A DNA stretch of 45,395 bases from assembly GCA_028687425.1 (NCBI GenBank), contig JAQUAD010000017.1:1-45395 (forward strand), read 5' to 3'. The notes under the pieces were generated by a model. That model worked only from the letters and a program-made list of their open reading frames with translations, had not been told where the DNA came from and did not search any database. Shown here one piece after another: positions 7,830-17,535 of the stretch (its first letter is position 1; the number at the start of each line of letters is the position of its first letter). The translations under genes were made by a program, and so were the position numbers. Source of the stretch: Sideroxydans sp. GTDB lineage: Bacteria; Pseudomonadota; Gammaproteobacteria; Burkholderiales; Gallionellaceae.

Positions 7830-8870
7830 ATGGGCGTCACAATTGCCATTGATGCCATGGGCGGCGACCATGGGGTTTCCGTTACGGTGCCGGCTGCGAT
7901 GGCCTATCTCGACAAACATGCGGACGATGTTATCGTATTGGTCGGCTTGACTGATGCGATCCAGTCCGAGCTCGACAAGCTTGGTGTTCCTTGCGACCGC
8001 AAGAATCTGCGTATTCATCACAGCACCGAAGTGGTTGGTATGGATGAGCAGCCGCAGTCCGCTTTGCGCGGCAAGAAGGACTCGTCCATGCGGGTTTCCA
8101 TCAATCTGGTGAAGAGCAACGAGGCTTCCGCGTGCGTCAGCGCCGGCAACACAGGGGCGCTGATGGCGACCGCGCGTTATGTCCTCAAGACGCTGGCGGG
8201 TATTGATCGTCCAGCCATCGCCTCATATTTGCCCACACATTCCGGTCAGGTGTGCATGCTCGATCTGGGGGCGAATGTCGATTGCACCGCCGAGCATCTG
8301 CTGCAGTTCGCCTTGATGGGCAGCACGCTGGTCACCGCGCTCGAGCATAAAGAAAATCCGACTATCGGTCTGCTGAATATCGGCAGCGAAGACATCAAGG
8401 GCAACGAGACTGTCAAAAAGGCTGGCGAGTTGCTGCAGGCCAGCGACTTGAACTTCTATGGCAACGTCGAGGGTGACGACATCTTCAAGGGCGTCACCGA
8501 TGTGGTGGTGTGCGACGGGTTCGTGGGTAATGTCGCACTCAAGACCGCTGAAGGTGTAGCCAAGATGATGGGTGGCTTCCTGAAAGAGGGCTTCGGTCGT
8601 AACGCACTGACCAAGATCGCGGCCCTGGTGTCTTTGCCGGTCCTCAAGGCTTTCAAACACCGTCTGGATCACCGCCGCTATAACGGCGCCAGTTTTCTCG
8701 GGTTGAAGGGGATCGTAGTCAAGAGTCATGGCTCGGCAGATGCTTTTGCATTTGAGTGCGCGATCGAGCGCGCTGCCGAGGAAGCTCGGGGTGGTATGCT
8801 GGAGCACATTAGCGAGCACGTGGAAAAATGGCATAACGCGCGCCAGGCCAATGAAGGGGAGGTTGCTTGA
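7830..8870 (+). CDS. plsX: Phosphate acyltransferase PlsX
   Basis: A 346-residue enzyme converting acyl-ACP to acyl-phosphate, the first step feeding PlsY-dependent phospholipid synthesis. The N-terminus [11 protein letters not shown] is diagnostic, and the internal [10 protein letters not shown] and GSEDIKGNE blocks are also family signatures. The start at 7830 has a GGGGG(T) site 7 bases upstream. Its stop overlaps the fabH start codon (TTGA), indicating coupling to fatty-acid initiation. Confidence 0.95.
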   Translation: MGVTIAIDAMGGDHGVSVTVPAAMAYLDKHADDVIVLVGLTDAIQSELDKLGVPCDRKNLRIHHSTEVVGMDEQPQSALRGKKDSSMRVSINLVKSNEASACVSAGNTGALMATARYVLKTLAGIDRPAIASYLPTHSGQVCMLDLGANVDCTAEHLLQFALMGSTLVTALEHKENPTIGLLNIGSEDIKGNETVKKAGELLQASDLNFYGNVEGDDIFKGVTDVVVCDGFVGNVALKTAEGVAKMMGGFLKEGFGRNALTKIAALVSLPVLKAFKHRLDHRRYNGASFLGLKGIVVKSHGSADAFAFECAIERAAEEARGGMLEHISEHVEKWHNARQANEGEVA

Positions 8871-9799
8871 AGACTTATTCCAAAATTATCGGTACCGGCA
8901 GCTGTTTGCCGGCCAAAACACTGACCAACTTCGATCTCGAAAAGATGGTCGAAACCTCGAACGACTGGATCCTTACCCGAAGTGGTATCTCCGAGCGCCA
9001 TGTGGCGGCAGAAGGAGAATTGACCAGCGATCTGGCCTGTCAGGCCAGCCTGAAGGCAATCGAAGCGGCGGGTATTTCTGCTGACGAGATCGACCTGATC
9101 ATTGTCGCCACGACCTCTCCGGATATGCCTTTCCCAAGCACGGCTTGCGTGCTGCAGGACAAGCTGGGCATTCGCAACGGCGCCCCTGCATTCGACATGC
9201 AGGCGGTTTGCGGCGGCTTCGTCTTTGCCTTGAATACAGCCGATCTGTACATCCGTGGCGGCCAAGCCAAGACGGCGCTGGTCGTCGGTGCCGAGGTGCT
9301 GTCGCGCATGCTTGACTGGAATGATCGCACCACCTGCGTGCTGTTCGGAGATGGTGCAGGGGCGGTGGTGTTGCGTGCTTCTGAAGAGCCCGGCATTGTG
9401 GTCGGCAAACTGCACGCTGATGGCCGTCATCGCGAATTGCTCAAGGCCGATCCCAAAATCTCGATGGATGGGAAGTCGGTATTCAAGTTTGCAGTCAATG
9501 CATTGAGTGATGTCGTTGAAGAGCTTTTGGAGGATCAGAAGCTGACTGGTTCGGATATCGATTGGCTGGTGCCGCACCAGGCGAATATCCGCATCATCGA
9601 AGCGACCGCCAAGAAGCTGGGCATGTCCATGGAGAATGTGGTGCAGACAGTCGCCATGCACGGCAACACATCGGCGGCCTCAATTCCGCTGGCGCTGGAC
9701 GTGGCAGTTCGCGACGGGCGCATCAAGGCAGGGCAGAACATCCTCATCGAAGCCATAGGTGGCGGGTTCACCTGGGGCGCGATGCTCATCAAGTGGTAG
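8867..9799 (+). CDS. fabH: Beta-ketoacyl-ACP synthase III FabH
   Basis: A 310-residue KAS III that condenses acetyl-CoA with malonyl-ACP to start fatty-acid synthesis. The catalytic triad is Cys115 (in MQAVCGGF), His237 (in VPHQANIRI) and Asn267 (in MHGNTSAAS). The start is TTG at 8867, overlapping the plsX stop, with a strong AGGGGAGG site 4-11 bases upstream. TTG starts recur in this stretch (maf, fabH, fabF). Confidence 0.95.
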   Translation: MKTYSKIIGTGSCLPAKTLTNFDLEKMVETSNDWILTRSGISERHVAAEGELTSDLACQASLKAIEAAGISADEIDLIIVATTSPDMPFPSTACVLQDKLGIRNGAPAFDMQAVCGGFVFALNTADLYIRGGQAKTALVVGAEVLSRMLDWNDRTTCVLFGDGAGAVVLRASEEPGIVVGKLHADGRHRELLKADPKISMDGKSVFKFAVNALSDVVEELLEDQKLTGSDIDWLVPHQANIRIIEATAKKLGMSMENVVQTVAMHGNTSAASIPLALDVAVRDGRIKAGQNILIEAIGGGFTWGAMLIKW

Positions 9800-9808
9800 G
9801 ACATATAT

Positions 9809-10741
9809 ATGACTCAATTCGCTTTCGTATTTCCCGGTCAGGGTTCCCAATCGCGCGGCATGATGAACGGTTATGCCGATTTTTCCGCCGTTCGCGACAC
9901 CTTCGCTGAAGCCTCGGATGTGCTGAAACAGGATCTGTGGCAACTGGTCACCGAAGGAGAGGATGCGGACCTGAATGCGACAGTGAACACGCAGCCCGTC
10001 ATGCTGACAGCCGGCGTGGCGGTCTATCGTGCCTGGCAATCGCAAAATGGCTCACAGCCGACAATGATGGCAGGCCACAGCCTGGGTGAATACACCGCGT
10101 TGGTCGCAGCGGGGGCATTGAGTTTCGCTGATGCCTTGCCATTGGTGCGCTACCGCGCGCAATGCATGCAGGAAGCAGTGCCGGAAGGCGTGGGTGGTAT
10201 CGCCGCGATTCTCGGCCTGGATGATGAGGCCGTACGCGCTGTTTGCGCCGAAGGTGCGCAGGGCGAAGTACTGGAGGCGGTGAACTACAACTCTCCCGGG
10301 CAGGTGGTGATCGCAGGTAACCGCAGCGCCGTCGAGCGCGGTATGGAGCTGGCCAAGGCCAAGGGTGCCAAGCGCGCGTTGATGTTGCCGATGAGTGTTC
10401 CGTCCCATTGCAGTCTTCTGACGGGGGCGGCCGACAAGCTGCGTGCCTATCTGGAGAATGTCCTGGTCAATACACCATCCGTGCAGGTTCTGCACAACGC
10501 CGATGTCGCAGCTTACAGTGATGCCGCAAAGATCAAGGATGCACTGGTTCGTCAGCTGTATTCGCCGGTGCGCTGGGTCGAGACGGTGCAGGCATTCGGT
10601 AAACTGGGCATCACGCACAACGTGGAATGCGCGCCGGGCAAGGTGCTGGCAGGACTGAACAAGCGCATCGACACCAATCAGCAGGCTATGGCAATCAACG
10701 ACGGCGAAGCACTGAAGGCTGCTTTGGCCGCACTCGCATAA
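9809..10741 (+). CDS. fabD: Malonyl-CoA:ACP transacylase FabD
   Basis: A 310-residue malonyltransferase loading malonyl groups onto ACP. It begins with the FVFPGQGSQ motif. The nucleophile is Ser91 in GHSLGEY and the catalytic His is His199 in SVPSHCSLL. The start at 9809 has AGGA seven bases upstream and lies nine bases after fabH, with fabG following after nine more, a tight operon. Confidence 0.95.
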   Translation: MTQFAFVFPGQGSQSRGMMNGYADFSAVRDTFAEASDVLKQDLWQLVTEGEDADLNATVNTQPVMLTAGVAVYRAWQSQNGSQPTMMAGHSLGEYTALVAAGALSFADALPLVRYRAQCMQEAVPEGVGGIAAILGLDDEAVRAVCAEGAQGEVLEAVNYNSPGQVVIAGNRSAVERGMELAKAKGAKRALMLPMSVPSHCSLLTGAADKLRAYLENVLVNTPSVQVLHNADVAAYSDAAKIKDALVRQLYSPVRWVETVQAFGKLGITHNVECAPGKVLAGLNKRIDTNQQAMAINDGEALKAALAALA

Positions 10742-10750
10742 GGGGAAGAT

Positions 10751-11494
10751 ATGACACTGCAAGGACAGATCGCGCTGGTGACCGGCGCTTCACGCGGCAT
10801 CGGCCAGGCTATCGCGCTGGAATTGGGCAAGCAGGGCGCAACCGTGATCGGTACGGCAACCAGTGACAAAGGCGCGCAAGCCATCAGCGAATATCTGGCT
10901 GCCGCAGGCGTGACTGGAACCGGATTGGCGCTGAACGTGAATGACGCTGCCCAGGTCGAGCAAGTGCTTGATGCACTGCGCAAGCAGTTCGGCGAAGTTT
11001 CCATCCTGGTCAACAATGCAGGCATCACCAAGGACAACCTGCTGGCCCGCATGAGCGAAGAGGAGTGGGACGACGTATTGACGACCAACCTCAAGTCCGT
11101 GTTCCGCCTGTCGCGCGCCGTGCTGCGCGCAATGATGAAGGCGCGTGCCGGTCGCATCATCAACATTTCTTCAGTGGTGGGCAGTAGCGGCAATTCTGGG
11201 CAGACCAACTATTCTGCTTCCAAAGCAGGCATGGTCGGTTTCACCAAGTCCTTGGCGCAGGAGATTGGCAGTCGCAACGTGACAGTGAACTGCGTTGCAC
11301 CGGGTTTCATCGATACTGATATGACACAGGCACTAGGTGAAGAGCAACGTGCCAAACTGGTCGAGCATGTGCCGCTGAAACGACTGGGCAAACCGGAGGA
11401 CATTGCGGCTGCCGTAGCTTTCCTGGCTGGCCCCGGCGCAGCCTATATCACGGGTACAACAATGCACGTCAATGGCGGCATGTACATGGAGTAA
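10751..11494 (+). CDS. fabG: 3-oxoacyl-ACP reductase FabG
   Basis: A 247-residue NADPH-dependent short-chain dehydrogenase performing the first reduction of each elongation cycle. The cofactor loop TGASRGIG is at 11-18 and NNAG at 88-91. The catalytic Ser141, Tyr154 and Lys158 lie within the SSVVGS...YSASK region. The start at 10751 follows AGGGGAAG. The acpP promoter begins just after the stop. Confidence 0.95.
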   Translation: MTLQGQIALVTGASRGIGQAIALELGKQGATVIGTATSDKGAQAISEYLAAAGVTGTGLALNVNDAAQVEQVLDALRKQFGEVSILVNNAGITKDNLLARMSEEEWDDVLTTNLKSVFRLSRAVLRAMMKARAGRIINISSVVGSSGNSGQTNYSASKAGMVGFTKSLAQEIGSRNVTVNCVAPGFIDTDMTQALGEEQRAKLVEHVPLKRLGKPEDIAAAVAFLAGPGAAYITGTTMHVNGGMYME

Positions 11495-11502
11495 GCGGTA
11501 GT

Positions 11503-11530
11503 TTGGAATTCGGCGCGAGTTTGGTAGAAT
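11503..11530 (+). promoter_or_regulatory. Candidate acpP promoter
   Basis: TTGGAA (11503-11508) and TAGAAT (11525-11530) are 16 bp apart, about 40 bp before the acpP ATG in the only sizeable gap (77 bp) between fabG and fabF. A separate strong promoter would fit the high demand for acyl carrier protein. The match is 4/6 and 5/6. Confidence 0.5.
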
Positions 11531-11571
11531 GCCCGCGCTTTTTATACTTTAACTTAATGGGAGCACTACAA

Positions 11572-11808
11572 ATGTCCAACAACGAACAACGCGTTAGAAA
11601 AATCGTCGCAGAACAATTGGGCGTGAACGAATCCGAAATCAAGAACGAATCGTCCTTCGTGAACGATCTGGGCGCAGATTCTCTGGACACCGTTGAGCTG
11701 GTGATGGCGCTGGAAGAAGAATTCGGCGTTGAAATCCCTGACGAAGACGCAGAAAAGATCACGACCGTTCAGCAAGCGCTGGACTACGTCAACGCACATT
11801 CCAAGTAA
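11572..11808 (+). CDS. acpP: Acyl carrier protein
   Basis: A 78-residue acidic protein carrying acyl chains on a phosphopantetheine arm attached to Ser37 of [14 protein letters not shown] at 11572 gives the standard [13 protein letters not shown]-terminus with a GGGAG site about 9 bases upstream; the open frame extending 23 codons further is not family-like. Its AT-richer, highly biased codon use compared with neighbours fits very high expression. Confidence 0.97.
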   Translation: MSNNEQRVRKIVAEQLGVNESEIKNESSFVNDLGADSLDTVELVMALEEEFGVEIPDEDAEKITTVQQALDYVNAHSK

Positions 11809-11843
11809 TTTCCAATCATTCCTAAATCTCATCGGAGTTCAGT

Positions 11844-13076
11844 TTGACTAAGCGTAGAGTCGTAGTGACCGGCCTTGGGGCGTTCACTCCCGTCGGTAAC
11901 GGAGTGGGCGCAACCTGGCAAAACATCGTGGCAGGCAAGTCGGGGATCGCTCGAATCACCCAGTTCGATCCCTCGGCATTGGCCAGCCAGATAGCGGGCG
12001 AAGTCAAGGATTTCGATGTGACACAATTTGTTCCGGCCAAGGATGCCCGACGGATGGATCGCTTCATCCATCTGGGCATGGCTGCTGGAATAGAGGCGTT
12101 CAAGGATAGCGGGATCGAAGTGACCGAAGCGAATGCAGACCGTATCGGCGTCTGCGTGAGCTCCGGTATCGGCGGCCTGCCTAACATTGAACAGACGGAA
12201 AGTGAATATCTTGCCGCGGGTCCGCGCAAGATATCCCCATTCTTCATTGCCGGAACCATCATCAATATGATCTCCGGCAATCTATCCATCATGTTTGGTC
12301 TGCGCGGTCCGAACTTTGCCGTGGTTTCTGCCTGCACGACCGGCACCCACAGCATCGGTGAGGCCATGCGCATGATCCAGTATGGTGATGCCGACGTGAT
12401 GCTGGCCGGCGGTGCCGAATCCACAGTTTGCCATTTGGCAGTTGGCGGTTTTGCAGCTTCTCGTGCGCTGTCTACGCGCAATGACGACCCGGCGACTGCC
12501 AGCCGTCCCTGGGACAAGGATCGCGACGGCTTCGTGCTGGGCGAAGGTGCCGGTGTACTGGTGCTGGAAGAGTACGAGCATGCCAAGGCACGCGGTGCCA
12601 AGATCTATGCCGAGGTAGCAGGTTATGGCATGAGCGCAGATGCTTACCACATCACGGCGCCGAACATGGACGGTCCGCGTCGCAGTATGGTCAATGCCTT
12701 GCGTGATGCCGGCATCAATACAAGCGACGTGCAGTACGTCAATGCACACGGCACTTCGACTCCGCTGGGCGACAAGAATGAATCCGAGGCCATCAAGGCC
12801 GCATTCGGAGACCATGCCAAGAGCCTGGTGGTGAATTCCACCAAGTCCATGACGGGACACTTGCTGGGCGGCGCGGGTGGTATCGAATCCCTGTTCTGCG
12901 TATTGGCGATCCACAATCAGGTTTCTCCGCCGACCATCAACATCTTTGAGCAGGATCCGGAATGTGATCTGGATTACTGTGCCAACTCAGCACGTGACAT
13001 GAAGATTGATGTAGCGGTGAACAACAACTTCGGCTTCGGCGGTACCAACGGCACGCTGGTGTTCCGCAAGGTTTAA
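11844..13076 (+). CDS. fabF: Beta-ketoacyl-ACP synthase II FabF
   Basis: A 410-residue KAS II extending acyl-ACP chains. Cys164 in [10 protein letters not shown] is the nucleophile; the two active-site histidines lie in [12 protein letters not shown] and [12 protein letters not shown]. The start is TTG at 11844 ([12 protein letters not shown]) with CGGAG seven to eleven bases upstream. It follows acpP by 35 bp, the conserved pair order. Confidence 0.95.
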   Translation: MTKRRVVVTGLGAFTPVGNGVGATWQNIVAGKSGIARITQFDPSALASQIAGEVKDFDVTQFVPAKDARRMDRFIHLGMAAGIEAFKDSGIEVTEANADRIGVCVSSGIGGLPNIEQTESEYLAAGPRKISPFFIAGTIINMISGNLSIMFGLRGPNFAVVSACTTGTHSIGEAMRMIQYGDADVMLAGGAESTVCHLAVGGFAASRALSTRNDDPATASRPWDKDRDGFVLGEGAGVLVLEEYEHAKARGAKIYAEVAGYGMSADAYHITAPNMDGPRRSMVNALRDAGINTSDVQYVNAHGTSTPLGDKNESEAIKAAFGDHAKSLVVNSTKSMTGHLLGGAGGIESLFCVLAIHNQVSPPTINIFEQDPECDLDYCANSARDMKIDVAVNNNFGFGGTNGTLVFRKV

Positions 13077-13090
13077 CCTTCCGAACCGTG

Positions 13091-13897
13091 ATGCTGGTCA
13101 ACGGCAAACCGGCTGACACCATTTCAGTAGCAGATCGTGGGCTTTCCTATGGCGACGGCGTGTTTCGAACACTCCGTATCCAACAGGGAAGCCCATTTTG
13201 TTGGCATCGTCAATATGAAAAGCTGCATCATGACTGCCGTGCTTTGCAGATCGCATGTCCCGACGAAAATATCCTCCTGCATGAATTGAAACAGCTGGCC
13301 GGGGCTGACAGCGGTGTTGCGAAAATCATTGTGACGCGTGGTGTGGGAGGGCGTGGATACGCGCCTGCGGTGCAGGCTGATGCGACGCGCGTAGTCGGTT
13401 TTTATCCGGCGCCAGAGTATGACGCGGACTACTATTCCGCAGGGATTACGCCCCATATCTGTGATTTGAAACTATCCCGCCAGCCTCGGTTGGCGGGCAT
13501 CAAGCATCTGAATCGTTTGGAAAACGTCATTGCAGCAGCTGAGTGTCAGGCTGCCGGCAGTCCTGAGGGGCTATTGGAAGACGAAGAGGGTTTCGTCATA
13601 TCTGGAACCCGCTCCAATTTGTTTGCCGTGATTGATGGCAGTCTGGCGACCCCGGATCTCTCGGCAAGTGGCGTGGCAGGGGTGCAGCGTGATCGCGTAT
13701 TTGCCTGGGCTGAAAATAATGGAGTTCATTGCGAGGTCGCTAGAATGAGAATGAGCGACCTGCTCCGGGCTGATGAAGTGTTTTTGGTGAACAGCGTGTT
13801 CGGCCTGTGGCCTGTGGCACGTTTGCAAGGTAAAGAATTTACCCAGCGGAGGATCTCCCTGGAAATCAAATCATGGTTGAATGATGCGCAAAACTAA
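13091..13897 (+). CDS. pabC: Aminodeoxychorismate lyase PabC
   Basis: A 268-residue fold-type IV PLP enzyme making p-aminobenzoate for folate from aminodeoxychorismate. The N-terminal block ADRGLSYGDGVFRT and the PLP lysine (Lys138 in GIKHLNRLENV) are clear, as is SGTRSNLFAV near the C-terminal part. Either GTG 13088 or ATG 13091 could start it, and both lack a strong ribosome-binding site. ATG is chosen by family alignment. It lies 14 bp after fabF and overlaps mltG. A branched-chain aminotransferase is a distant alternative that the neighbourhood argues against. Confidence 0.9.
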   Translation: MLVNGKPADTISVADRGLSYGDGVFRTLRIQQGSPFCWHRQYEKLHHDCRALQIACPDENILLHELKQLAGADSGVAKIIVTRGVGGRGYAPAVQADATRVVGFYPAPEYDADYYSAGITPHICDLKLSRQPRLAGIKHLNRLENVIAAAECQAAGSPEGLLEDEEGFVISGTRSNLFAVIDGSLATPDLSASGVAGVQRDRVFAWAENNGVHCEVARMRMSDLLRADEVFLVNSVFGLWPVARLQGKEFTQRRISLEIKSWLNDAQN

Positions 13898-14885
13898 ACA
13901 GAACAAGATCGGGCTACTGCTGGGGGCCCTGGCGCTGAGCCTGTCATTGATAGGTTATCACCTCTTTTCCAACCTGGCTTTGAGCAAGTTGCCGATCGAG
14001 TTCGAGATCGATCCGGGCAGCAGCCTGAAAGCCACGACAGCCAAATTGCAGCAAGTCGGCATTCTGGATGGCGCTTGGTCGTTCAACATACTCGCGCGGG
14101 TGACCGGCAAAGCAAAGAAGATCAGGTACGGCAACTATCTGCTGGATAAGCCCATTTCCAGATACGACCTGCTGGATATGATCAGCGAAGGTAAAACCGA
14201 TCAGAGTCTGATCCAGATCCGCATCATCGAGGGCATAACCTTCAAGGATCTGCGCAAGCAGCTGGATGCGTTGCCCAAGCTGCGGCACGATAGTGCCGGG
14301 TTGACGGAGGCAGAATTACTGCAACGCATCGGTGCTGTGGAACCTGCTGCCGAAGGCCTTTTCTTCCCGGATACCTACTATTTTGCAACCGGCAGTAGCG
14401 ATCTGGCGGTATACAAACGAGCCTATCAGACGTTGCAGCGCCATCTTGATACTGCCTGGCAACAGCGCGATCCGCAGACACCGCTCGCATCACCCTATGA
14501 GGCTTTGATTCTGGCTTCCATCGTGGAAAAGGAAACAGGCAAGGCCAGCGACCGGCCCATGATTGCCACCGTATTCCTGAATCGACTGGTAAGACGGATG
14601 CGCTTGCAGACTGACCCGACCGTCATTTACGGCATGGGCGACGCCTTCGACGGCAATCTGCGGCGTCGCGATCTGACTGCGGATACGCCGTATAACACCT
14701 ATACTCGCTATGGCCTGCCGCCTACACCGATCGCATTGCCGGGTTTGCAGTCCATCCGGGCAGTCATGCAGGCACCTTTGGGTAAGGAGCTGTATTTCGT
14801 GGCAAAAGGAGATGGCAGTTCACATTTCTCCCGCAGCCTGATCGAACACAACCAGGCAGTCAGACAATATCAATTGAAAAAATGA
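13881..14885 (+). CDS. mltG: Endolytic peptidoglycan transglycosylase MltG
   Basis: A 334-residue inner-membrane YceG/MltG protein that cuts nascent glycan strands and so sets their length. A single N-terminal membrane segment (about 10-30) precedes a LysM-like subdomain and the catalytic domain with Glu216 in SIVEKETG, matching the essential Glu of E. coli Mlt[10 protein letters not shown] and the GLPPTPI block are conserved. Two adjacent ATGs (13881, 13884) are possible. It overlaps pabC by 17 bp and tmk by 4 bp. Confidence 0.93.
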   Translation: MMRKTKQNKIGLLLGALALSLSLIGYHLFSNLALSKLPIEFEIDPGSSLKATTAKLQQVGILDGAWSFNILARVTGKAKKIRYGNYLLDKPISRYDLLDMISEGKTDQSLIQIRIIEGITFKDLRKQLDALPKLRHDSAGLTEAELLQRIGAVEPAAEGLFFPDTYYFATGSSDLAVYKRAYQTLQRHLDTAWQQRDPQTPLASPYEALILASIVEKETGKASDRPMIATVFLNRLVRRMRLQTDPTVIYGMGDAFDGNLRRRDLTADTPYNTYTRYGLPPTPIALPGLQSIRAVMQAPLGKELYFVAKGDGSSHFSRSLIEHNQAVRQYQLKK

Positions 14886-15490
14886 AGAAAGCCCGATTCA
14901 TCACATTCGAAGGCGTGGACGGGGCAGGCAAGAGTACTGGCCTGGAATGGTTCGCCAACGGGCTGCGCGAGCGCGGTATCGATCTGCTGGTGACGCGCGA
15001 ACCGGGTGGCACACCGCTTGGGGAAAAACTGCGCGAACTGGTGTTGCATGAACCCATGCATGCGGAAACCGAAGCCATGTTGATGTTCGCCTCGCGCCGC
15101 GAACACGTGGAGCAGGTGATCCGTCCCGCGCTGCAGCGCGGCACTTGGGTCATCTCCGACCGCTTCAGCGACGCCAGCTTTGCCTATCAGGGCGGGGGCA
15201 GGGGAGTGCCGGTCTCCAAGCTGGAGCAACTGGAGCAATGGACGCACGGCGATCTGCAGCCCGACCTCACCTTGCTGTTCGACATTCCCATCGAGGTCGC
15301 CAGGGAGCGCTTATCCAATAATGTAAGTCTGGATAAATTCGAGCGCGAACAGGGGGAGTTTTTCGACAAGGTCCGTCAGGCATATCTGGCCAGAGTCGCA
15401 AAAAATCCTGATCGTTATGCAGTGATACGCGCAGAAAAGTCCTTGCAGCAAGTTCAGCGGCAGCTTGCAGAGATACTTGCATCCATTTGA
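14882..15490 (+). CDS. tmk: Thymidylate kinase
   Basis: A 202-residue dTMP kinase producing dTDP for DNA synthesis. The P-loop [10 protein letters not shown] is at 10-19, the substrate motif is [16 protein letters not shown], and a lid region follows. The position after the P-loop Ser-Thr is Gly, where many homologues have a polar residue, a minor difference. The ATG overlaps the mltG stop (ATGA). Confidence 0.94.
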   Translation: MKKARFITFEGVDGAGKSTGLEWFANGLRERGIDLLVTREPGGTPLGEKLRELVLHEPMHAETEAMLMFASRREHVEQVIRPALQRGTWVISDRFSDASFAYQGGGRGVPVSKLEQLEQWTHGDLQPDLTLLFDIPIEVARERLSNNVSLDKFEREQGEFFDKVRQAYLARVAKNPDRYAVIRAEKSLQQVQRQLAEILASI

Positions 15491-15491
15491 T

Positions 15492-16499
15492 ATGAAACAA
15501 CTCTATCCGTGGCAGACTGAATCCTGGCAAGCCTTGCACAACTTGCGCGCCCGATTGCCGCACGCTGTATTGCTGAAAGGTGCGCAAGGGATAGGCAAGC
15601 TGGATCTGGCATTGAATTTCGCACAATCGCTGCTGTGCGACACGCCCAAAGAGAACGGTTTGCCGTGCGGAAATTGCGACGCGTGCCACTGGTTCGATCA
15701 GGAAAGTCATCCGGACTTTCGTCTGGTACAGCCTGATGCCTTATCTACCTCTGATGAAGCAGAAACAAAAGCGGGGAGCAAAAAGCCTTCTCGTGAGATC
15801 TCGGTCGATCAAATCCGCGGCTTGTCGGGCTTTTCCAATTTTTCGGCGCATCGGGGCGGCTATCGCGTTGTTGTTGTATATCCGGCTGAGGCCATGAACA
15901 ACAATGCGGCCAATTCCCTGCTCAAGACGCTGGAAGAGCCTACTGAAAACTTGCTGTTTCTGCTGGTGACGCACAAGCCCCAGCAACTCCTGCCGACCAT
16001 CCTCAGTCGTTGTCTGGCGTTCCCGGTGGCTACCCCCAGTAGGGAAGCCGGCTTGGACTGGCTATCGCAACAAGGCGTCAAAGACCCGGCACAGGCTTTG
16101 GCGCAAACCGGTTTTGCACCGTTACAGGCTCTGGATTGGGCGGAATCGGGCGAGGGCGCCGATGAGCGAGCAACCCTGCTGGAGGCTATCCGCCAACCTG
16201 CCCGAATGGATGCCCTGGCGGTCGCGGAAAAGTTGCAGCGCGGTATTCCCGTGCACATCATTCACTGCCTGCAGCAATGGAGCCATGATCTGGTCTCGGC
16301 CAAGCTGGCTGGTTCGGTCCGCTATTTCCCGGAACAACTCAAAGTGCTGGAGAAATTGGCGCAAAATACCTCGACACCGGCCTTGTTGCAGTTCCAGAAG
16401 GAATTGCAGGCGGCGCGCCGTGCGGCTTACCATCCCCTTAATCCCAGACTTTTTCTTGAATCCTTGCTGATGTCCTATTGTCAGCTATTCAGTCGCTGA
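15492..16499 (+). CDS. holB: DNA polymerase III delta' subunit HolB
   Basis: A 335-residue clamp-loader subunit of the AAA+ class. The P-loop-like GAQGIGKL at 30-37 lacks the Ser/Thr after Lys, consistent with delta' being non-hydrolysing. The zinc cysteines are Cys49, 59, 62 and 65, and the SRC motif occurs in TILSRCLAF. ATG at 15492 is two bases after the tmk stop; an open extension of nine codons upstream overlaps tmk and is not family-like. Confidence 0.92.
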   Translation: MKQLYPWQTESWQALHNLRARLPHAVLLKGAQGIGKLDLALNFAQSLLCDTPKENGLPCGNCDACHWFDQESHPDFRLVQPDALSTSDEAETKAGSKKPSREISVDQIRGLSGFSNFSAHRGGYRVVVVYPAEAMNNNAANSLLKTLEEPTENLLFLLVTHKPQQLLPTILSRCLAFPVATPSREAGLDWLSQQGVKDPAQALAQTGFAPLQALDWAESGEGADERATLLEAIRQPARMDALAVAEKLQRGIPVHIIHCLQQWSHDLVSAKLAGSVRYFPEQLKVLEKLAQNTSTPALLQFQKELQAARRAAYHPLNPRLFLESLLMSYCQLFSR

Positions 16500-16501
16500 T
16501 C

Positions 16502-17266
16502 ATGTTTATCGATTCCCACTGCCATTTGAATTTTCCCGGTTTGAGCGAGCAACTGGACGTATTGCTCGCCAACATGAAAGAGAATCAGGTCAGTCATGCG
16601 CTGTGCGTATCGGTTGAGCTGGCCAGTTTTCCCGAAGTCCTGGCGCTGGCTGAGGGACATGACAATCTATATGCATCCGTTGGCGTTCATCCTGACTACG
16701 AGTTGGATGAAGAGCCCACCCAAGCCGATCTCGTCAAATTGGCGCAGCATCCCAAAGTCATCGCTATCGGTGAAACCGGTCTGGATTACTACCGCCTGAC
16801 GGGCGATCTGGAATGGCAGCGGGAACGGTTTCGTACCCATATTCGCGCCGCCAGAGAAAGCGGCAGGCCGCTCATCATCCATACCAGATCGGCTGCGGTC
16901 GACACCTTGCGCATCATGGCCGAGGAAAAAGCCGGAGAGATCGGCGGTGTGATGCATTGCTTTACTGAAAGCCTGGACGTGGCCAAGGCGGCCATTGATC
17001 TTGGCTTCCATATCTCGTTCTCGGGAATCCTCACGTTCAAGAATGCGACCAGCATCAAGGAAGTCGCGCAGAACATCCCGCTGGACAAGATGCTCATCGA
17101 GACCGACTCGCCATACCTTGCGCCGACACCGCATCGCGGCAAGACCAATCAGCCGGCATTCGTAAAACATGTGGCTGAAGAGATCGCCAGACTGCGCAAC
17201 ATAGCTGTGGAAGAAGTCGGTGCTGCTACCAGCCAGAATTTCAACAGACTGTTTAAATTGAAATAG
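16502..17266 (+). CDS. tatD: TatD-family metal-dependent nuclease
   Basis: A 254-residue TIM-barrel metal-dependent hydrolase of the TatD/YcfH family (3'-5' DNase/RNase activity in characterised members). Metal ligands are visible: DSHCHLNF at the start, Glu in GETGLDYYR, His in IIHTRSA, His in VMHCFTES and Asp in IETDSPYLAP. It starts two bases after the holB stop. Many proteobacteria have a pilZ gene between holB and tatD; here there is none. The plus-strand operon probably ends at this gene. Confidence 0.93.
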   Translation: MFIDSHCHLNFPGLSEQLDVLLANMKENQVSHALCVSVELASFPEVLALAEGHDNLYASVGVHPDYELDEEPTQADLVKLAQHPKVIAIGETGLDYYRLTGDLEWQRERFRTHIRAARESGRPLIIHTRSAAVDTLRIMAEEKAGEIGGVMHCFTESLDVAKAAIDLGFHISFSGILTFKNATSIKEVAQNIPLDKMLIETDSPYLAPTPHRGKTNQPAFVKHVAEEIARLRNIAVEEVGAATSQNFNRLFKLK

Positions 17267-17294
17267 CAGCCATGTTCAGGGTGGCCTTGCCATC

Positions 17295-17335
17295 TGACAT
17301 AAAAGCACATTATGCGCATAATGTATATTATGTCA
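17295..17335. promoter_or_regulatory. Nested inverted repeat upstream of the sensor-kinase gene
   Basis: A perfect 18-bp palindrome, ACATTATGCGCATAATGT (17307-17324), lies inside an outer inverted repeat, TGACATAA (17295-17302) and TTATGTCA (17328-17335), with nearly the same centre. It lies 28 bp after tatD and about 200 bp before the kinase start. It could be a two-dimer operator or the tatD transcript's end hairpin, though no T-run follows. The rest of 17267-17535 is AT-rich with no other clear signal. Confidence 0.6.
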
Positions 17336-17535
17336 AATTTAGGATTTTCTGCCTCAGGCATCTTCATGGTGGTTCTTCTGCTGCTTTGCTTCTGCCTCCT
17401 TCCCGAAATCAGCGTTTCTGCTTCCTTCAAAAATATATTCATCCGGATACAGTCAACACAGTAAACCGCTGTTGTTTTGTGATCCGGTTGTGGTGCACAT
17501 TCCGAACTGTATTGTTCAAGGATAGGCAGCAAGTC

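Noticed and set aside
17272-17535. N-terminal extension of 88 codons to the decayed kinase
   Set aside because: The stretch is AT-rich, contains the nested palindrome, and its translation is not protein-like; the membrane segment follows the ATG at 17536 as expected for the real start.
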